A stretch of 64,000 nt of DNA, from contig VWZX01010817.1 in assembly GCA_013399015.1 (NCBI GenBank), forward strand, positions 1,488,001 through 1,552,000, written 5' to 3'. The notes under the pieces are model-generated. The model ran no database searches. It had not been told where the DNA came from and was given only the letters and a program-made list of their open reading frames with translations. The first letter of the stretch is position 1; each line of letters opens with the position of its first letter. A program made the position numbers and the translations under genes. Origin of the DNA: Galbula dea (lineage: Eukaryota > Chordata > Aves > Piciformes > Galbulidae). Positions 27,101 through 40,057 of this stretch are shown piece after piece.

Positions 27101-30061
27101 GGTAAAAAGAGATGGGGTAACAATGAGGCTTTGAGGATATAAGCCTCTTCAGCTACCTCATTTCCTCCCCTTTCTCCCAGTTGCTGCAGGTACCTGCTTT
27201 GTCATTTCTGCATTCATTTTTAATTCACTTTAGTTATTCCAAGCCCCTCCTGTTTGACTAGAAAAGGCCAAATAACAGAAGCTGCTACCAGTGCTATAAC
27301 ACCGAGTTGTAGCTGGCCCCCATAGCAGGGGTGGAGAAACACTTTCACTCTCTTCACTACCTGCTCATCCTGCAGGCAGCAGGGCCACCTCCAAACCTAG
27401 GGAAGCAGGAACAGCCTTCTTTCTGCTTAAATAGTCCCCTTTCCCCCTCCATTTCTCCTGTTTTCTCAGTGCTGCTCATGCCGGTACTTTGCTCTAAACT
27501 CTTGGAGTCCTTCCTCATACCTACCACCCTTCTTCAGGGTGCTGGAAGACCTCAGGCATGAAGGTGGTTAGGCAAGCTATCCTGATAGGGGGAAACAAAT
27601 AAAAGCTGCACAAATAAAAGAGGCTTCCCCAAACATCTACCAGCTTGAAAGCTGGTCACCTGCCCACTGATGAAAGATGTAGGAAGAACACAGACACAGC
27701 CCTCTTAGAAGCACCGCCAGGACAGGGGCACACAGCTGTGGCTGGACTGAGACAAGCAGCATTGGACTGACAGAAGAAAGTTTGCAAATAATGTTTGCCA
27801 CAATACTGTTATTTTATCTCATGTCCTATTCCTCTGCTGGCCTTCAAACAGGTCAGGTGGACAGTCTTTAAATGGACCTTTGAGTTTGACCTGTAAGACT
27901 TCAATTTGATCACCTCAGGCTAAAGTGTGCCTCCCAAAAATGAACACAGCAGCACTCATGCCAGATGGGCAGAAAGACAGGACCCTGAGAGCTCAGTGTC
28001 ACCTGAATAACTGTTAACAACATACTAAAGGCAAGATCCTCCAAAGCACCCAGGTGCCTCTGATCAAACACGAAACACAGCACTGCAGAGCTCTAGGGGT
28101 TAGGGAGGATTAGGAAATCGAGAGGCAGAAACAGAAATTATTTCAATTGCTTTTTCTTGCTATAGCTTCAGCTAAGATACATCAAATTTTAGAGAGAAGG
28201 AGCTACTGAGAAAAGTTCTCTTGCACAAGCATGGATGCCACTGCACAGGAAGGGGTTGGTGGACAGAGCACTGCAGCTACCTGACCATCTCAGCACAGTA
28301 CTGCATAGCTCCAGCCAGGACCATATAGTATTCTCCCTAACAACACTGAGGTATGGAGGGAGTACTTCTGAACAGCCATGAGGGTCTGGGGGAGGAAAAA
28401 GGATACCTGCATTAGAGTGAAAAAAGAGAAGGAAGTGGATAGGCAAGTCAGCCAAATTAGCTCCAACACTTAACATGAACTATTGTTCTGCCCTGTGCAT
28501 GAGTCCCCTCCCCAAAGGGCAAGAAGCATGTGAGGCAGTTGCTTAGCCACTACATCTGGGCTTTGCACTCTTCATAATATCCCTCTGCCACCTGCTACTG
28601 GTATTTCACTATAAAAAAATCCTAAATTGTCTATATATGTTTCAAGTGGTGTCTTGTTTCATGCAACCTATTAGCACAATCACAAAAAACAAACTGCACT
28701 TCCTAGCTAAGCTTCTATGTGTTGGCAGTAAACTGAAGGTAAGAAATGAAGCCAGGGCTTGCAGTTTCAAGAGACAGGATTTGTGATTCTTGAGTGTTAG
28801 GACTATGCATGATGTGTTTCTGCGCACAGCCTCAGAGAATCATGTTCTTTAGGTTTCTCCCCCCACCTCTATAGCAGTCTGATATTTGGAAGTTCCTTAG
28901 GTACATGCCTTGTGTTTCTCCTTTTTGAAAAGGCTAATAAAGTTTCCTGTGAATTCTCAAGTAGCTTGTCCCTCAGAGACACAAGTTCTCCTGCACAAGA
29001 AAAACAGGGATGATTTTCAGCACAGCACTGCTTTACAGCTGAAGAAAATTACCCTCCCCGAGTAAACACAAGTCTCATGATTGTGAGTCAAGGTCATCTC
29101 TAACCAGAGAATGAGCCAGAACACAAGGTGAGATGCCTGCTTTCAGAGTCAACACCCCATGGCATGTGAAAATAAATAAATGGGGGTTTAGTTTGCCATC
29201 TCCTCTACTTTTCAGTGGTGAGAGGACCCGTTCCCTACAAGAGGTGATAGATGCCTAACTTTTCTTTCCTCTACATGACAATTTCAAATAAGGTGCATCA
29301 ATTGACTCTTGCTGCAGAAGGATGTGGGTGGGAATGTATTCTGGAGCTGACATTTATCCAGCACTGTTACTGCTCAGGAAACTGGGATGCCAGTTAACAT
29401 GACACCATTTGAGTGTAACAATGCTGGTTAGTTTTGGGGAAGAGGTTCACTGTGAGCTCAGTATGAGACAATCCCACGGTTTCCACCCAGAGGCATCCAC
29501 CTAGCATGTTTTCTGACATGCAGGTGACAGTTCTTACTACACTAAAAGAACTCAAGATGAAAATATAGGTCAAGCAAATACTGGAGAGGTTGAGACGTAG
29601 TGATGGACAGTCATTAACATTTTGGGAAAGTTTAAAGGGTATGGCTCTTTTCCAGTGAAGTAAGATCACTGTTTGGAAATTACACCTGTATGTCTCAAGC
29701 TTGGGCATCTTGAAGCAAGAGCAGTGACTCCTCAATTCTGTTTGACCTTGAGGTTGTAACTGCCAAAGCAGCACAAGTGTTTCTGTTAGTAATTGGCAGT
29801 CACTGAGCTGAAGATTAAGCTAGCATGAAGACTGAATTACCACTGAAGTTTTACAATACATTGCAAAAAACCTGTTAACTAGCCTATATTACTACATAAG
29901 AACTAAAAGTTAAAAATTGCAACTTCTGCTCTTTGGGTTCATAAGTTACCCAATGCAGCAAAAATAGGATCAGTATTGAATTTAGAATGATACATCCTAC
30001 AGTGAGGATGACAGAGACCTTCCCCATCTCTCTATATTAATACAAGAACTTTTTATTTTTT

Positions 30062-30086
30062 GGGGGGCGGGGGGAGGAGTGGGGGG
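30062..30086 (+). other. G-rich tract (three G6 runs)
   Basis: GGGGGG-C-GGGGGG-AGGAGT-GGGGGG. Three G6 runs with a GG between them support a two-tetrad or bulged quadruplex rather than a strict four-GGG pattern. Confidence 0.5.
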
Positions 30087-30862
30087 TGTTTAATTTTAGA
30101 TGCCTTATAAAATATGCAGTGCTTAATGAAAGGATGATTGAATATTTTGCAAAAAGCTCCTTGCTAATTCTGCAGTTTTCTGAGGAATATTTTACAACAG
30201 TAAAGTCTCTGTAGTTATATTGATATAGAACTCAAGAATAGAAGAATCAGAGCAAGACAACTGGATATTTTTTATGGAATTGAAGTGCACCCTAGACATA
30301 GCTCTCCAGGGAAGCTGCCTAGATAAGGCTAAAAGGACAACCAATGGACTTCATCTGCTGTCTACTCAAATGCGTTTGTAGTCGCAAGCTATAATCTACC
30401 ACATTTAAAGAATGCAATTACACGGAACAAAGCTGATGACTCTTTCAATGCACAGAGATCATTAGAAAGTGGTAACCAGTTGCAACCCATTATTTCTTTG
30501 CACCAGAGAAATAAATTGATTGTGTGTCAGCTGATTTTTCTGTCACACATAAGTGGAAGTGTGCTTATAAATTCTATTCAAGCCTGCCAGATTTAATCCC
30601 GATGTTCACAGGGCAGGCTCAGAGAAGCAAAACTGGCTGGTTTGGGGATTCTGGGGTGGCCCCAAGAGCTCCACTTACTATTGTAGAAACTAATATCCAG
30701 TATAGGTGAATATAAAGTACAGCATTATTGGAGATGCACCAGCTTACCCCAGTCCAGAAACATGGATGTTGAATGGCTTGACATACTACTTGTTCATGAA
30801 GCCAAAATCTAACCCCAAAACCTAATACGACAGCTCTGAGAGAAGTTGAATATGGCACACCA

Positions 30863-30877
30863 TTTTTTTTTTTTTTT
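30863..30877. repeat. Poly-T run
   Basis: Fifteen T in a row; no processed pseudogene was recognised next to it. Confidence 0.85.
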
Positions 30878-33309
30878 GCTACCTTTTTACACCAAAAATA
30901 ACATGGTAACACTGAAGGATCTCCCTGCTATTTATTGGTCAGTTTGTCACTCACTGCAAAAATGAACTAGAGTTTACAAAAGATACTGTCCCTCAGGTGA
31001 CTGCCTAGTCCTTTTCATTTTTAGCAGTTAATCTGAGATTCTCATGATACATCCAACTCACCCAACAGAAAAGAACTTAACAGCTTGGTACTATTTCAGA
31101 CTATTTTTTGTGCAAAGGTGGGTGAAACCGCTTTTTTCCAAGGAAAAACAAGAAATATTTTGAGTTCCAAATTTACCAAAATAGTGTGTTTGGGTGACCC
31201 CCAAACTTTAGTAACTAAATTCTGAGATTTTTGTTACCATTATCAAATATCCATTATTGACTGGGAAGCAGCTTTTCAATCTATTGTAATCAAAAGTCAC
31301 TCCAGTGTCTGTTCACATGTAGTTAGTACAGCTATTATCAGTGATGAAGAAGTGCTTCTCATGTGTAATAAAGTAATACTTACTGGACAGAAAATACTAC
31401 AAAGTTAAGGGGTTTTTTTTCCAGTTCCATTGTTAACTCAACACAAGAACAAACATTTTCTGATAATTTTCCCAATACTTTGCATTCTAAAAAAAAATTA
31501 GATACACCTCTCTATTTTACTTGTGGGGAAAGACTTCCAGTAGTGATTAAACTCACTTAGCTTATACCCAGACAATCTTTGCATCGGCACCATACCTTGA
31601 CAGAGCCTTTCAGAGCCTTCTGCAGAGCATTAAATATTTTAAATGCAAAGTAAAATCTCAAGAGATTTAATACTTAATGTACAGTAAAAATTAAAAATCA
31701 CACTCTCTATTAAAACTGAATACAGAAAAAAGTCACACATCAAAATGGTCCCTTTTAATTCAGGGAAAACTTTGGTTGCTCCATACAGATCTAATTAACA
31801 AAGCCTCAAGTTTGCACCGCACTCAGACAGCATTTAGATGACCCAAACAACCCTCAGGAGCCTCCAGTATTGTCAAAGCAGGTCACAGCCTCTGTGGATG
31901 GTGGAGGAGCAGATCTCTCCCAGGCTATCTTAGGCATCATTCTGCCTGTGAAGCAGGTGCTGCTTATCTCTGGTGAAAGGCTCTGTCCAGAACGATGACC
32001 TTGAAAAGTAATTCTGTTGATCAATATCTGTTAGGGCTGAGATTAAGCATGAGTATGCACTGGTGGGGAGAGTGCAGAAAAGCTATCAGACTGGTAAAGA
32101 CCATGGTTTTGTCATTTCTTTTGTCTTTTGCCCTTTGATAGACTGCTATAGCTATGCAACCAATTTCATGGGTTTATCTCTAGTTTTCGACCACTCTACA
32201 TGTAACAGCATAGTGATGGGCTATACATCAATCCTTTGAACTAGCTAAAGGGATACAAGTGCAATAGGTTTATTGTACTAAGCTTGTTTTTTGTTTTGGT
32301 TGGGGTTTTTTTTAATCCCATCTGAAACACTTAAACCAGGGAAGAAGCAATAACTTGTAACTTCTACAGAGAGGGCTAAGCTAACACCCTAGAGAAAGGG
32401 GGACAGAACCGTTGTAAGAGTCATAATGAGACATTTCAAAAGTAGAAGGAAAGACTTCTGCTTTCCCCTCACACTTTCTCTCACATCAAATCCCCATTTG
32501 GGCAGAGGTTTCTGTAGCTAAGGGACCTGGAGGTAAGACATCTTAAAGATCAGTTACTTCCCTTTAATCAGCCTGCTTGCTTACAATGAAAGGTTAAAAA
32601 TAGTATCTCTTGGAGCAAACAGTAAAATCCCATTCAGATTCACTGAAAGCTTTTTCAGCTACACTGAACTCATTTCAAGATTTTCAGACAAAGGAGTTAG
32701 AAGCAGAAGAAATTTTGTAGAAAGTAAAACTTAGCTTTTAAAAAAAAACATTGCTATTGAAAATACCTCAATAAATGTTTTTTATAAAATGTTTTTCTTG
32801 AGGTCTTCAAAGACAAAAACACACAACAGTGACAGAAAAATATGTATTTTCAGCTATCATAGTGGTACAGTCACAGCTTCATTACTGTCATAAAAAGCTT
32901 AATCACAATACAGTTTTACTAGCTCTATGTACCTCTCACTTCCCATGCAGACAGCAGTGTTAAACATAAAAGAGAATGGCTTCTCTTCAGGAAGTGTAAT
33001 TAAATAAAATGGGAATATAAGTAAGGAAATGAGCCCTTTAAGATTAATTTAAGAAACTGCACACTGGTGCTGGGAACCTACCAAGAACTGTAAATCCTGG
33101 CAGAAGAATACACATAGGGGCTCCCAGAGAGACTGTCTGGAGTCTCTTTTATTTGAGGGAAAATAAGAGATTGATAAAGACAGATGGTTGGCATTTTTTT
33201 CTCCAGGAAAGAAAACCATCCTGACTTTAGCTCCTCCATTTCCAAAACATGCTGTTGGCTTTCTGCTCACTACTGACTGTATCTGTTCTTCTGTATTATC
33301 CTGATGTGA

Positions 33310-33322
33310 TTTTTTTTTTTTT
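33310..33322. repeat. Poly-T run
   Basis: Thirteen T in a row. Confidence 0.85.
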
Positions 33323-33893
33323 AAATCCTAAATTGCTTGTGCAATGTTCCTAGTATCTAGGAATACAGGCAGAGTATTACAAATTAATTGCAGGAAACAA
33401 GCTTCTTGCAAACAGATAGTTCCTTCCAGAAATACCAAGCTGAATTAAAGATGTTCCTGCCAAGGTTTTACCTACTTTTGCACACCCTAGGATTCAAACT
33501 GAATATTGGCTCTACTACAGAAAAATATAAGTGAATCCATGCCATGTGTCAATAAAAGCTGCTTCAGGTATGTTTTCATTCTTTCACCTCCAGCTTTAAA
33601 AGCTGGAACATCTATTTGTACAATTCTTCAGGGTATTTTTGCTCCATCTACACAGAAATTGTAGCTTTTCTCATGTTTAAAAACCATGATAACTGTACTG
33701 GCTATTTGTATGCTAAGGATAGTTGTATTTTCTTACAGTTCCCACACTGTGGAAGTACCTTGGTTGTGGCTCTGAATCCTGCAAAAGCCCAGATTTCACA
33801 ACCAACATGGAAATCTGTTTAGCAAGATCAGCCTGAATTACATTTTTTAACACATCTCTCTCTCCACTAACAGCCAGCTTCCATAGTAACTTT

Positions 33894-33947
33894 TTAGTTC
33901 ACCTTTGCCATATTCTGATATTAGGTCACCTTTGCCATATTCTGATA
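33894..33947. repeat. 27-bp tandem duplication
   Basis: Two head-to-tail copies (33894-33920 and 33921-33947) of a unit containing CACCTTTGCCATATTCTGATA, differing at a single base (TTAGTTC versus TTAGGTC). The near identity indicates a recent local duplication. Confidence 0.9.
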
Positions 33948-34140
33948 GTGACATTATTGTGATTGCAAGAACCACAGTGACAGCAATTGACCTGTCATCT
34001 CAGACAGGGAAAGGGTTTCTTGCTTTAAGACAGAGTAATTTGTACCCATGAGTGCTCAGTGTACAGACACACAGCTTCAGCTTTTAGAGAGCTCCACTGG
34101 GATAGAAAAGGCAACATAGGTGAACTGTTTCTTACTGAAG

Positions 34141-34648
34141 GAATCACAGAACCACAGAATGTTAGGAGTTGGAAGGGACCTCTAAAGATCATCTAGTCCA
34201 ACCCCCCTACCACAGTAGGATTCCCTAGACCAGGTCACACAGAAAAATGTCCAGACAGGTCTTGAATATCTCCAGAGAAGGAGACTCCACAACCTCTCTG
34301 AGCAGACTGTTCCAGAACTCTGGGACTCTCACTGGGGAAAAAAAAAAAAAAAAAATCCTGTATTCACACAGAATCTCCTATGCTTCAGCTTACAACTTCT
34401 GCTTCTTGTCTCGTCTCTGGGCTTCACTGAGAAGAGCCTGACCCCATCCTCCTGACACTCAACCCTCACATATTTAAAAGCAGAGATAAGGTCACCCCTC
34501 AGTCTCCTCTTCTCCAAGCTAAAGAGACCCAGCTCCCTCAGCCTTTCCTCAGAAGGAAGATGTTCCACTCTCTCCATCATCTTTGTGGCTCTGTGCTGGA
34601 CCCTTTCAAGCACTTCCCTATACTTCTTCAACTGAGGCGGCCAGAACT
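34141..34648 (-). mobile_element. CR1 LINE, 5'-truncated, C-terminal ORF2 plus 3' UTR
   Basis: On the minus strand an open frame (34329-34631) carries the well-known CR1 ORF2 end: VQHRATKMMERVEHLPSEER, LRELGLFSLEKRRLRGDLIS, and LKHRRFCVNTG. The 3' part on the plus strand shows GGAGTTGGAAGGGACCTCT and GATCATCTAGTCCAACCCCC, and ends GAATCACAGAACCACAGAAT, the reverse complement of the usual tail. An A18 tract (34338-34355) sits where the ORF end and 3' UTR should join, so that region is altered. Homology stops abruptly near 34648 (5' truncation). Confidence 0.92.
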
Positions 34649-36153
34649 AGCCTTGTAACATTTTCAACACCTAACAAAAATTCCTTCCACAAGATGACCA
34701 GTAAGGGACAGATGTATTATATGCCATTTTCTTTGCCTAGGCACCTTTGACCACTTTTGACTCATCAATGTAAAGCAAGGTATGGTTCAGATCCCAGCTG
34801 GAAACTCATAGGGACACAGAAGCAGTATTACCCTTGCATTGCCCCTGACAGTGACTTTCATCTAGCAGTAAAAAAGCATATTCCTCCCCCTCCCCTTTCT
34901 TTTTAAAGGCATACAAAAATAAACATCAACATAGTCCCTGAAGTCATGCAAAATAAACTCATTTTCTCCTCAGTTACATAGGTTGAACTTTAGCTCAAAG
35001 TTGCATAACTCAAACTTTCAGACTTTGGTTTGGTGTTTAAATACTGCACTATGGAGAGCATGCAACACTGCTGTTCCCTCAGGCTTCAGTTCTCAACATG
35101 CATTCAGCTTATCTCTTTGGAAGAAAAGTTGCCACAATCTGCTGCAAGAGCATTAACTAGGCAGACACATTTATACAGTTGCTTGCAAAGGACACTGACA
35201 CCACAAATCCATCTGGTTCTGGCTGGCCAAGTAACAGCTACTGGAAACCAATGCCTGCTTAAAACTGTTTTAGCTTTATCATGAACTTTACTGACAAAAA
35301 AAGAATTCAACACATCACTCAAGAAGAGAAGTGTGGTGAAATGTCATTACTCTCTCCAAAATACAGAGCACTTCTGAGTGACAGGGTATGATTATAGCCT
35401 TCCAGACAAGAACACAGCAGACAGGGATTTGAGAAAGAAGCTGCCCTCCCAGAGAGACCAGCTTAGGTCTGAGCTAGCAAGTTCTTTGGACCAGAAACTT
35501 CCCATGACTCCACTAAGAGTTGATACAAAGGATGGTAACTGATCACAGATAGAAGCTTTATGGAGTAGGAGACATCTATAGCCAGACAAAGGCTGCAAGT
35601 AAAGCGTTGGACTCACAGTAACGTATGGCTGGATTGAGTAAGAAGGATCCCCTCCAATATTTTCGTTTGTTATTCATTTATCCTTCACCAGCAGCTTTCT
35701 GCTTAGATCCCAGGTCTGCAAGTTATGCATTACTGAGCTGACCAGAAACAGGCATGTCCAGGAGTGCATTACTTCATGTCAGAGGTGAACACAAACCAGT
35801 GCAGCTCCCACAGGACTGAGCTCTTCCAAGGCAGGAGCAGAATCAGCAGCTCAGACTCCGCACACTCTCAGCCATGCAGCTCTGCAGGCACCCAAAGGAG
35901 CTCAGGGGTGGTAACCCTGCAGCAAAGTGACAGGGAAGCCATAGCTGAGCAGGTCTTGCTCTTTTACTAGTCCCCTCCTCCCAAATTAACATCTGCAAAC
36001 CATTCAGCAGGGTTTATACAAGAAAAAGTGCATGTAGCGGGGTTGTGGGCAGGAGGGGCAGACTAAATACCCCACACTAACCACTGCACCTTTTCAGAAG
36101 GGAAAAAAACATGCTTCTTAAATCTATTCTCATTTTGAGAGGGTCACAAAGTG
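34649..36153. other. Intergenic DNA between CR1 copies
   Basis: No gene, RNA or repeat recognised. Short frames of 60-85 codons only. Confidence 0.75.
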
Positions 36154-36232
36154 TCACAGAATCACAAAGGTTGGAAGAGACCTCTAAGATCATCAAGTCC
36201 AACCACACCTATCACACCATGCCACTAAACCA
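36154..36232 (-). mobile_element. CR1 LINE 3' tail fragment
   Basis: TCACAGAATCACAAAGGTTG then GAAGAGACCTCTAAGATCAT, CAAGTCCAACC and CCATGCCACTAAACC, which is the reverse complement of a CR1 3' end. Only about 80 bp remains. The subfamily looks different from the 34.1 kb copy (CATCAAGTCCAACC versus CATCTAGTCCAACC). Confidence 0.88.
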
Positions 36233-39200
36233 AAGTGATGATCCAGTTGACATAAGAAGGTGCATTTTTTTTCCCCAAAAAAATCATAAGGTGATCCTCA
36301 AAAGTTCTTAGTGCAACTCAACTCTTAAGAAATAGCAAGAAATCTTTTCTCTGATTAAGAATGGATTTATCTTTTAGTAACTTCTCTCTTTACACCCAAT
36401 TAAAGGAAAAAAAACCCCAAAGCAGGAACAATTGGTCCATTTTCAAAGGAAGTGCACTCCAAGAAAAAAAGAAATCCTAGCTTTGACTAAAAAAGTCCTT
36501 ATTTTAGTTTTGTACTTCAATAACATCAGGATGTCCATTCTGAAGGTTTAGAGGAAAATAGTAGCTTTCTTTGTACCTAAAAAGGCTCAAAGATACATGT
36601 CAAATATGAGCAAAAGATGAATATTTTTGAAAAAGGGAGGTATATATTAAATATACCCTCAAACTTTTTGGTTTTTATTATTTAGCACTGAAAGGAGAAA
36701 GGCCTATACTGCTGCATAGGAGTAAATATTTCAATTAAACTTCACTGGGATGTGTCAGAACACTTTCAAACATTTATTTTTTGATAATGGGTCAGTAGTA
36801 TATCAATTATTACATACCAATAAACTTAAAAAAAACCTGAATAAACAATTTGGCCTGACTCCAAATCTATAGACTATTTAAATAAACTAATGGAAATATT
36901 AGGTTGCATATTTTTTTAATTAAGGTAGTATGTGGCTGACATAGAATCAATTCACATGTAAAAGTCAGACAATTAAAGAAGGCCACACAACTAAAACTTA
37001 GGCATTTCACAGTATAAAACAAATCACACATACAAACAAGTCTGAGTTATGCTCCACATGTACTTATTAATGCACAGATTTGTAGCCAACCTGTGACTTG
37101 CCTATAATAAAATCCAAAAAGCAGAAATTGTAACTCATGATTAGAGTGGTTAGGTTGTAAATGGTAGAAGACGACTTAAACCATCCTTCTCTCCTCAAAA
37201 GTTGAGTGGAGCCAACTGCCTATCCTCTGTTAGATGCTGAATACTGAAACATTAAAAGACAGGATCAGTTTTGGATGCCCCAACACAGTTGTCATCTCTT
37301 CTGCATCTGCAGGGACAGACACAGGTTTACAGGGTCCAATTGAGAGAGGCTGTGAGGAACATGAAACACGGATGCTTAGTAGAAATCAGACCACAAGAAC
37401 ATCTCCTCCCAGGGTGGGGAGGTGAGTGCCTGCTCAGGGCAGTGAGTGATAGCACCCAAGACATGAATCAGTACAGTTAAGTTTCAGCCTCTGCTCAGTC
37501 ATCATCTGTTTTTCAGCCCTGGACTCAGTTTGCCAGTTGTGGTGTTCAGAATAAAAGGTACTGTGTGGCAGCTGAAAAGATAACTTACCAAGAGGAAAGA
37601 AAAGGAAAAAAAAACCCAAACAATTGCTGTGTCTTGAAGCCTGACAACTTAGCTTATCAGTACTAGATTTTACTTCTCATTGCCTGCTGATTTCCCACCC
37701 CCTATCTTTCCTCTCCTTCATTTGCACAAGCATACATCAGTCAGCAAGATGGTAGCTATTCCCAGGTTACCAACTTACTCCATGAAAAAGTAGATGAGCC
37801 CAGTGGAGGAAGTATCATTTATTTGAGCCACAAAGTGGACCACTCCCTTCAAGAAGGAAAAGCATTTCCATGCAGGCAAGTCCCAAAAGGATGAACAAGG
37901 AACAAATAGAAAGCATTGACAAGCTTCCCTGGATACCTGTAGTTGGGACTGCTGAAGCACATGGAAAAGACAAAAGAAAAAGAGCAGTTAAAAATCTCAT
38001 CTTCCTGGGGCAGTAAGACAGACCTCCAGCTCCAGCAAATCTTGCTTACAAATAAGTTATCTACCTGCAACCTCAGTAAGTAGTCATGCCTGATGTCAAG
38101 GAATATGACCCATCATCCCACTGGGACAAGTTGAATGCTTTTTTTCCCCCATTGTTTTTCTTTTGCTTCAACTATAACCTGATTGGGTATTTTTTATCCT
38201 GGTTTGGAAATCTGGGAAAATTGCTAACTGTGCCTGTCACAGTGAAGAGGGGTCAACCTTTGAGGTGACATAATTAGGCTTTATGTGGTAAGACAAATTT
38301 CAGAGAAAATTACTCTTATTTAAATCAGCCATAGCAATAGATCAAGATTTTTGGTTCTCTGGGAAGTTTAAGTTAGAAGAGCAGATCATAATTTAACCAC
38401 GAAGATGACAGCTAGAAATACAACATTCTACTAGACAGCCAATACCTGGTGTTAAATCAGAGACCTTGGAACCATTTTCTTTGGGATATTATTCTTCATG
38501 TTGGCCACAAAAAAAGCCATAAAACCCACAATCAGCAAAAAAACCCCACACAAACACCCCACCCCTGAAAACCTACATATGCCACACATCACAACAACCT
38601 CAAAAATAAACATGTGAAGGAAAGCCAGAGAAACTGTACACATTGTCTCTTCCCCTCTGAGAACAAAAAAGACACTTCAAACACTTTATAGATAAAAATA
38701 AAAACATTACCTAAAGAGAATACCAAAACATTTTAACTTCAAGGTTTTCAGGCAGGCGAAAGAAACCTATTTTGTGCCCAATTTCTCAAAAATGCTTTCA
38801 TTTTTTTGGTTGAATTGATTCATTTACACAAGATAATTCTTTGTGTTTTTAAAGTTATTGCAAAGTGAATATGAGAGCTGAAATACAGCAAATAGAGATA
38901 AAAATAAATATTCCTTCCTACTCCCATTGCAAGAGATAGCATCACCTTTATGTTTACTTACTAAGAAATACAATTTTTTTATATAATATATAAAATAACA
39001 GAATGCTGCATGAATTATTGAACTAAATTAACCAAAGACTGAAAAATGCAAACAACATTAGCATTAATAGAATAGAAGCAATATCTACTTGCAGTTTATT
39101 TAATGGTCTCTCTATTAACAGTCCTTGAAAAGTACTTTCTCTATGCAACATTAGAGGTGAAGTGTCATTGTTTGCTATGGAAACATATTCAAAATAACAA

Positions 39201-39981
39201 AAGTTTCAAAACTGATCAAAGTACAGAAAAAATTCTTCCACAAATATTAGGGTAGGGGTTTGAATTAATCACCCAAGATAGTGACATAGCTTTGAAATCT
39301 CAACCCGTGCATCCGATACGACACACACAAAATAATGGTGAGCTGATTTCTACTTTGATCAACAACTATCAAAGGGACTCTGTGGAGTTCAGCTGATAAG
39401 TCCCACAGAAATTTAATAGTTTAGAGACTTTAAATGTTTTAGACTCAATCACAGTAATCTCTACCTTTTTATTTTGCTGTCAGAAGACTTGAGCTATTTC
39501 TGCCTACTGCTTGAAAAAACAAAGATGACTGACATCTAAACACAATCAACATCTGCCACCATTCAATCTCTCAATAATGACTTAATAAACCCATCATAAC
39601 TAAAGCCAGGTGAGTAATTTAATGCTAATTATTTTCAATTAATTACTACTTTTAAAAATAAAAAACCAACCAAAATTTTAATGTTTCTTTAATGACTACG
39701 AATACTTTTAGTTTGCAACACACTGAGAAGTCATTTTGACTTTTGCTGGTATTTGTGTAATACTGAGGAATACATTTCCCAATCTGATGAATTACAGACC
39801 CTCCACTTCAATCTAAATTTCAATCAAAATTCAGCTCAGGGAGAATTTCAACAATATATTCCAGTGCAAAATCTCTCCAAAAGCATCAAAAACTTCAGAG
39901 CAGGACTTTTTTTTTTTTTTTTAATACATGGTTATCTTACCTGCTCACCAAATCTCACATACACAGAAGCTTTTGTTATCA
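36233..39981. other. Intergenic DNA, AT-rich
   Basis: No gene recognised; the frames present are 60-75 codons and unremarkable. A T16 run at 39907-39922 lies close to the next CR1 tail. Confidence 0.75.
39907..39922. repeat. Poly-T run
   Basis: Sixteen T in a row, about 60 bp from a CR1 tail. Confidence 0.85.
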
Positions 39982-40057
39982 GAGAACCACAGAATATCAG
40001 GGGTTGGAAGGGACCTCAAAAGATCATCTAGTCCAACCCCCCTGCCAGAGCTGGATT
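39982..40057 (-). mobile_element. CR1 LINE 3' tail fragment
   Basis: Plus-strand landmarks: ACCACAGAATATCAGGGGTT, GGAAGGGACCTC, AGATCATCTAGTCCAACCCC, CTGCCAGAGCTGGATTC. About 75 bp of a 5'-truncated copy in reverse orientation. Confidence 0.88.

Larger units (their letters stand above)
20723..34140. other. Intergenic DNA, no gene recognised
   Basis: The longest frames (115 and 154 codons between 21000 and 21786, 126 codons at 24325-24705 and on the minus strand at 29394-29774) have no recognisable domain and low-complexity, chance-like content. A weak MIR-like string lies around 21530-21575. Other contents are listed separately: a (TAAA)5 run, an old repeat motif at 23866-23915, a G-rich tract at 30062-30086, poly-T runs and a 27-bp tandem duplication at 33894-33947. 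Confidence 0.75.
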
